From Larkinella sp. C7 (GTDB taxonomy: Bacteria > Bacteroidota > Bacteroidia > Cytophagales > Spirosomataceae), in assembly GCF_006149005.1 (NCBI RefSeq), contig NZ_VBSL01000005.1, positions 372,338 through 436,337 on the forward strand: DNA of 64,000 bases, given 5' to 3'. Positions 60,311-64,000 of the stretch are shown here, in pieces. The position numbers and the translations under genes are program-made. The notes beneath the pieces are model-generated. The model worked only from the letters and a program-made list of their open reading frames with translations. It searched no databases and was not told the DNA's origin. Numbering within the stretch: the first letter of the stretch is position 1; each line of letters opens with the position of its first letter.

Positions 60311-61249
60311 ATGTTTAAAACAATCCCTTTTCTGGCTTTCTTTTTCTACCCGTATCTCGTCCAGGCACAGCAACCTTTGCACATCCTGGCGATCAAAACG
60401 CCCAAAGAATTACACAGTTTTTTCCGGTGGACGGGCCAGGATCGGCCGATCATCAGTGGCCACCGGGGCGGCATGGTAAAAGGCTTTCCGGAAAATTCGA
60501 TGGCGACGTTCGAGAACACCCTGAAACACACCCCGGCTTTTTTCGAGATCGATCCGCGGCTGACCAAAGACAGCGTGATTGTGCTGATGCACGACGCCAC
60601 GCTGGAACGAACCACCACCGGAACCGGGAAAGTGGGCGACTATACGTGGAATGAACTGAAGAAATTGCGGCTGAAAGATGCGGAGGGCAACGTAACTGAA
60701 CACCGGATCCCGACGCTGGCCGAAGCCATTGACTGGGCGCGGGGAAAAACGATTCTGAATCTGGACAAAAAAGATGTGCCGTTTCGGATGATTGCCGCAG
60801 TCATCAAAGAACTCAAAGCCGATGCCTTCGTGATGCTCACCGTTCACAACGCCGAAGAAGCCTTGTATTACTACAAAGGAAACAAAAACCAGATGTTTTC
60901 GGCTTTTGTGAAAACGCCCCAGGCCATGAAGGACTACGAAAAAGCCGGGATTCCGTTTTCGCAGATGATCGCCTACATTGGTCCGGATGTCAAACCCGAG
61001 AACAAGGAAATGTACCGTTTGCTGAACGCGAAAGGTGTCATGTGCATGATCTCGGCGGCCCCCACCTACGACAAACTGAAAACACCCGACGAACGGGCAG
61101 CCGCTTACCGGGCGGTTTTCAACGACGGTGCCAGCATTCTGGAATCCGATCTGCCGATTGAAACCGCCGACGCCATTCAGTCGATGGTTCCCGCCAAAAG
61201 TGCGAAGAGCGTTTATTTTAAAAAAGCCGTGGTCAGTGACCGGTTCTGA
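60311..61249 (+). CDS. Glycerophosphodiester phosphodiesterase, exported
   Basis: A 312-residue GDPD-family enzyme with a signal peptide (to about residue 19, VQAQ). Catalytic motifs: HRGG (His51, Arg52), ENS (Glu61), EIDPR (Glu79, Asp81) and HDATLERTT (His94). It hydrolyses glycerophosphodiesters in the periplasm, releasing glycerol-3-phosphate. The ATG at 60311 begins the signal peptide; the open frame upstream (60257) adds a non-signal extension. It ends 23 bases from the convergent CHAT-like gene. Confidence 0.93.
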   Translation: MFKTIPFLAFFFYPYLVQAQQPLHILAIKTPKELHSFFRWTGQDRPIISGHRGGMVKGFPENSMATFENTLKHTPAFFEIDPRLTKDSVIVLMHDATLERTTTGTGKVGDYTWNELKKLRLKDAEGNVTEHRIPTLAEAIDWARGKTILNLDKKDVPFRMIAAVIKELKADAFVMLTVHNAEEALYYYKGNKNQMFSAFVKTPQAMKDYEKAGIPFSQMIAYIGPDVKPENKEMYRLLNAKGVMCMISAAPTYDKLKTPDERAAAYRAVFNDGASILESDLPIETADAIQSMVPAKSAKSVYFKKAVVSDRF

Positions 61250-61272
61250 CAGGATATACCGGGTTGGCGGGT

Positions 61273-61785
61273 TTATCGGATGTTGTATTTCTTTTTATCC
61301 TCGGCGCTCAGTGGAGGAACCAGTGTTCCGTGATCGAGTTCGTAGAGAAGGTTTCGATAGATGCGGGCAGTTTTGCCATCCGGGTTGACGGGCGGTTTTC
61401 GATTCTGCTGGCCAAATGCCTCAAAAATAAGCTTCACCTGCGCCAACGTCGAACACCCATTTAGAACCAGCAAATTCAAACTGGAACATTGGCTTAATAG
61501 CCTGGACATGCCATTGACGTTGGTGGATTCTTCCTCGGTGACTAAATAATCTTTAGCCGCATGGCCACTATACAACAGGATCAGCAGATTATCCCGGTCG
61601 GATGGCGTCGTTAGAATGGAAAGTAACTGGGGTCTGGAAACAAACGATTCCCGGATGATTCGAAACGGCTGAGTGGCTGCCCGGGTTTGCAGGCAGGCAT
61701 GTACCTTTTCGTCCTCTTCTTTCAGGCTCGGAAATGGATAGACCCGATCATTAGCGTAGCTGATTACGACTACCGACTGCGCCAT
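61273..61785 (-). CDS. Truncated CHAT/caspase-like protease domain protein
   Basis: A 170-residue protein matching the first two thirds of a Bacteroidota CHAT (caspase-like) protease domain. The start resembles VVISYANDR. The catalytic dyad is His75 (ILLYSGHAAKDY) and Cys111 (LLVLNGCSTLAQV). After about residue 120 the usual continuation with an AVIATS-type strand is missing, and the C-terminus (about 125-170, QNRKPPVNPDGKTARIYRNL) is different. The protein also lacks the partner domains (TPR, STAND or HEAT) typical of CHAT effectors. It may be a solo effector or a decayed one. The gene is convergent with the GDPD gene and close to a repeat-rich spacer. Confidence 0.75.
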   Translation of the reverse strand: MAQSVVVISYANDRVYPFPSLKEEDEKVHACLQTRAATQPFRIIRESFVSRPQLLSILTTPSDRDNLLILLYSGHAAKDYLVTEEESTNVNGMSRLLSQCSSLNLLVLNGCSTLAQVKLIFEAFGQQNRKPPVNPDGKTARIYRNLLYELDHGTLVPPLSAEDKKKYNIR

Positions 61786-61984
61786 AGGGTTGAAAAATAA
61801 AAGGAGGTTCAGGAATTATGTCGTAGGAAACCCAACGGATTTAGAATACACTAAACTAGGAATTTATTAGAACTAAATCCCTTACTATCAATATTTTATA
61901 TTATTGAATGAGCTAGTTTACGGACGAAGAACATTCGAGTTGGTCAAGCGGTTTTTCAACCATTTACAGGTTTTGATTACGCCA

Positions 61985-62020
61985 AAAAAAGCATCGACAT
62001 TGCAATGTCGATGCTTTTTT
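61985..62020 (-). terminator. Perfect 36-base palindromic terminator
   Basis: A palindrome (17-base arms with a GC centre) bordered by A6 and T6 runs. It lies 160 bases beyond the TMEM220 gene end on the minus strand. A plus-strand frame crosses it, so that frame is unlikely to be a gene. Confidence 0.8.
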
Positions 62021-62143
62021 CAACTACAAATTATTTCTATCACACCTTCTGATTCCAAACCCGAACTGCAACAAATTATGGGGATTTGCCGACAATTGGG
62101 GACTTTTGAATTTATTCTGCCACAGCAAAACGAGGTGGTTTAG
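62021..62143 (+). other. Possible C-terminal gene fragment
   Basis: The frame reading QLQIISITPSDSKPELQQIM to LPQQNEVV and TAG has a protein-like pattern. It follows directly after the palindromic terminator and has no start or upstream partner. It may be a remnant of a gene interrupted at this point. Low confidence. Confidence 0.25.
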
Positions 62144-62180
62144 CGTAACAAACCGCAATGGCCCGCAGGCGCTAGTTATT

Positions 62181-62531
62181 TCAAGCCCTTACGCCCCTCC
62201 GCGTCAACCCCGCCAGCAGCAGCATGGCCACACCACAGATTGCCAGACCGCCGGATTCGCGGGCCAGTTCGACGTTGAGCGTTTTCATGCCCATTTCGTC
62301 CAATAAAAACCCTTCAAATTGTGGGGGCCACCAGTAAATGGCCGAAACCAGGTAAATGGCACCGGCCGCCAGGTAAAACCACAGGCGCCCGGCGGTTCCG
62401 AGCGCCATAAAACTGGCAATGGCAGCAAATCCATAAATGGGAACCCACACCTGTGGGTCGGGGTCGTTGTACTGAAAAGCCGCAAAGAGGGTAAACAACA
62501 GACCAAACGTGATGGCAAGAATCTTCCGCAT
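62181..62531 (-). CDS. TMEM220-family membrane protein
   Basis: A 116-residue membrane protein with about four hydrophobic segments. The N-terminal motif FQYNDPDPQVWVPIYG is the TMEM220 family mark. Function unknown. The start at 62531 begins MRKILAITFG. It follows the TPR lipoprotein gene on the same strand, 33 bases downstream of it, so the two may be co-transcribed. Confidence 0.82.
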   Translation of the reverse strand: MRKILAITFGLLFTLFAAFQYNDPDPQVWVPIYGFAAIASFMALGTAGRLWFYLAAGAIYLVSAIYWWPPQFEGFLLDEMGMKTLNVELARESGGLAICGVAMLLLAGLTRRGVRA

Positions 62532-62564
62532 GGGTTTAGGAGGTATAAAAGTGTAAAAAATCTT

Positions 62565-63338
62565 TTATTGACAGTATTCGGTCAGATACGCCTGGGCTTC
62601 GGTATAGCCCAGTTGTTTGGCCTGTTTCAGACTCAGACATCCATTTTCGCGCTGGTTCATCATGACCTGGGTCACGCCAAGGGCGTTGAACGCTTTGCCA
62701 AATTTAGCGTCCAGTTGCACAGTTTTCGTAAAATCATTCAGGGCTTCGGGGTATTCTTCCTGCTGAAACCGGATGTTTCCCCGGTTGAAGTACGCCAGCG
62801 AATTTTTCGCATCCCGTTGGATGGCCTGGTTGAAGTCCGACAAAGCCGATACCAGATTCCCGCTGTTGGCAAACAATTGACCCCGGTCGAGGTAAATGTC
62901 GGAGGAATCCGGGGCCCGGCGGATGGCTTCGGCGTAATCTTTCAAAGCCGAGTCGGTTTCGCCCCGGGCGGTTTTCAGCTTCGCCCGGTTGTAATACGGT
63001 TTATAAAAGTCGGGTTTCAACTGAATGGCCTGTTCATAATCCAGCAGGGCATTTTCGAAGTCTTTCAACTCAAAATACGCAACGCCCCGGCTGTTGAAGG
63101 CTTCGTAATTATTCGCATCGGCATCGATCGCCTGATTCAGCGGCTGAATGGCTTCGCGAAATTTGCCCTGCTGCATCAAGGCCCGGGCTTCCGTTAGTTT
63201 GCCTTCCGACGACGTGCAGGATTGTAGTATGAGCAGGCAATAGACAACAAGGCCCATCCCGAGCGTTCTGCCGCTCTTTCCTGAGATTCTTTCGAGCGGG
63301 TAACGGCCTTGAAGGGTATTTAAAACGGTCTTTATCAT
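62565..63338 (-). CDS. TPR-repeat lipoprotein
   Basis: A 257-residue predicted lipoprotein. The lipobox Cys lies at about residue 41 (LILQSCTSSEG) after an unusually long n-region; an internal ATG (about residue 28) could be a truer start. It is followed by about six TPR units (ALLDYEQAIQLKPDFYKPYY, then ALSDFNQAIQRDAKNSLAYF). It is likely a periplasmic scaffold. A TACTTTTG box at 63360-63367 lies 21 bases upstream of the 63338 ATG, which supports that start. The TMEM220 gene is downstream. Confidence 0.85.
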   Translation of the reverse strand: MIKTVLNTLQGRYPLERISGKSGRTLGMGLVVYCLLILQSCTSSEGKLTEARALMQQGKFREAIQPLNQAIDADANNYEAFNSRGVAYFELKDFENALLDYEQAIQLKPDFYKPYYNRAKLKTARGETDSALKDYAEAIRRAPDSSDIYLDRGQLFANSGNLVSALSDFNQAIQRDAKNSLAYFNRGNIRFQQEEYPEALNDFTKTVQLDAKFGKAFNALGVTQVMMNQRENGCLSLKQAKQLGYTEAQAYLTEYCQ

Positions 63339-63359
63339 AGGATCAGCGTGAAATTGCTA

Positions 63360-63367
63360 CAAAAGTA
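63360..63367 (-). promoter_or_regulatory. Candidate -7 box (TACTTTTG) for the TPR lipoprotein gene
   Basis: The minus strand reads TACTTTTG, 21 bases upstream of the ATG at 63338. Confidence 0.5.
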
Positions 63368-63399
63368 GCCAGTGGCTTTTATTTTCCTGCATAAATTAC

Positions 63400-63407
63400 T
63401 AATTTTG
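63400..63407 (+). promoter_or_regulatory. Possible -7 box (TAATTTTG) for the transaldolase gene
   Basis: TAATTTTG at 63400-63407, with TTTT 19 bases upstream, would transcribe the small transaldolase gene with a 5' leader of about 250 bases. I see no riboswitch or other gene in that leader. A closer promoter is possible. Confidence 0.3.
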
Positions 63408-63661
63408 CACCCGGCAAACAGGCACTACCAGCTCCTGCTGAATCCCCCAGGTCTTGACAGAAGCAAGGGTAGGCGGTCGTAGCGGTGAGATGTCGGTTTG
63501 CCTTTTTTTGTTTTCCAACATTCTGAACGCGGCCCAATCGCTTCAGTGCCTGATTCACTCAACGGAAAATGAAAAATCCGATCGTCTGATTGAACGATTA
63601 TCTTTATTATTGAACGCATTCTAATCACTCATATCATCTCTTTTCTTTCAGTTTAGACTCT

Positions 63662-64000
63662 ATGAAATTTTTCATCGATACCGCCAATTTAAACGATATT
63701 CGCGAAGCGCAGGATCTGGGCATTTTAGATGGTGTGACCACCAACCCATCCCTGATGGCGAAGGAAGGCATCACCGGCAAAAACAGTGTCATGCAGCATT
63801 ACAAAGCCATCTGTGACATTGTCGATGGCGACGTAAGCGCCGAAGTAATCGCGACTACGTTTAACGAAATGATTGCTGAAGGCGAAGAACTGGCCGAAAT
63901 CGATGATAAAATTGTCGTGAAAGTACCGATGATCAAGGAAGGCATCAAAGCCATCAACTACTTCACGGAAAAGGGCATCAAAACCAATTGTACACTGATT
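63662..64000 (+). CDS. fsa: Small transaldolase / fructose-6-phosphate aldolase, partial
   Basis: The first 113 residues of a transaldolase of the small (TalC/FSA) type. It begins [20 protein letters not shown] and has the [14 protein letters not shown] motif; Lys in VVKVPM is the Schiff-base site region. The frame runs off the window edge at 64000, so the end and total length are not seen; the family is about 215-220 residues. It acts in the non-oxidative pentose phosphate pathway or fructose-6-phosphate cleavage. Confidence 0.9.
   Translation, partial: MKFFIDTANLNDIREAQDLGILDGVTTNPSLMAKEGITGKNSVMQHYKAICDIVDGDVSAEVIATTFNEMIAEGEELAEIDDKIVVKVPMIKEGIKAINYFTEKGIKTNCTLI

Noticed and set aside
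61904-62143. 79-codon plus-strand gene candidate
   Set aside because: The frame crosses a perfect 36-base palindromic terminator; only its last third looks protein-like, so it is listed as a fragment.
63425-63628. 67-codon minus-strand frame upstream of the transaldolase gene
   Set aside because: It has no recognisable features and lies in the probable 5' leader of the transaldolase transcript.

Overview
The window reads as chromosomal DNA from a Bacteroidota bacterium of the class Cytophagia, most like Spirosoma, Larkinella and relatives in the Spirosomaceae. This rests on a SusC/SusD pair behind an ECF sigma/FecR cassette, proteins with type IX secretion (T9SS) sorting tails, a DUF2723 membrane protein, TAnnTTTG promoter boxes with little Shine-Dalgarno signal, and family-typical small proteins (DUF6909-like, DUF6157, TMEM220). 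The genus is inferred. No rRNA, tRNA, CRISPR array, prophage or intact insertion sequence is visible.

Layout. 1-9.3 kb: DUF2723 membrane glycosyltransferase-like protein, M3 peptidase, a nucleoside-phosphorylase-like protein and small genes. 9.4-15.2 kb: small secreted proteins and lipoproteins, a VOC protein, a Bcr/CflA-type efflux pump, an outer-membrane barrel and an SGNH hydrolase. 15.3-18.5 kb: two response regulators, one with its phospho-acceptor Asp replaced by Glu, and a WbpM/CapD-like UDP-sugar dehydratase. 18.7-22.3 kb: a DUF3494 ice-binding-like T9SS cargo protein, an AraC regulator and an L-arabinose/L-fucose isomerase-like enzyme. 22.5-42.8 kb: one long block, almost all on the plus strand, running sigma factor, FecR, SusC (with STN domain), SusD, PVC-type dehydrogenase-cytochrome c, ceramidase-family protein, NodB deacetylase, alpha/beta-hydrolase-SGNH fusion, Gfo/Idh/MocA oxidoreductase and a giant ThuA-sugar dehydrogenase-PKD-cytochrome c protein. 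It looks like a TonB-dependent uptake locus whose enzymes are oxidative and esterase/deacetylase-like rather than classical glycoside hydrolases.

42.8-45.0 kb is an AT-rich accessory island placed just after the terminator of that block. It holds a two-gene operon of a HEPN-like protein (R-x4-H motif) and a DUF6615-like protein with PD-(D/E)xK-like residues. After it come two decayed DNA-binding genes: a helix-turn-helix gene with a one-base shift at an A7 run, and a HigA-like antitoxin that has lost its HTH core. This is the best candidate for an undescribed defence or toxin module, but the function is inferred from motifs only.

45.0-64.0 kb: a DJ-1/PfpI protein, a TPR histidine kinase translationally coupled to a NarL-type regulator, small envelope proteins, a complete subclass B1 metallo-beta-lactamase divergent from an M28 peptidase, a serine beta-lactamase-family membrane protein, an aldo/keto reductase with AraC regulator, a CotH-kinase T9SS protein, a glycerophosphodiester phosphodiesterase, a truncated CHAT-protease-like protein, a TMEM220 protein, a TPR lipoprotein and the start of a small transaldolase that runs off the end. 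Intergenic spacers carry several long inverted repeats, palindromes and short tandem repeats.
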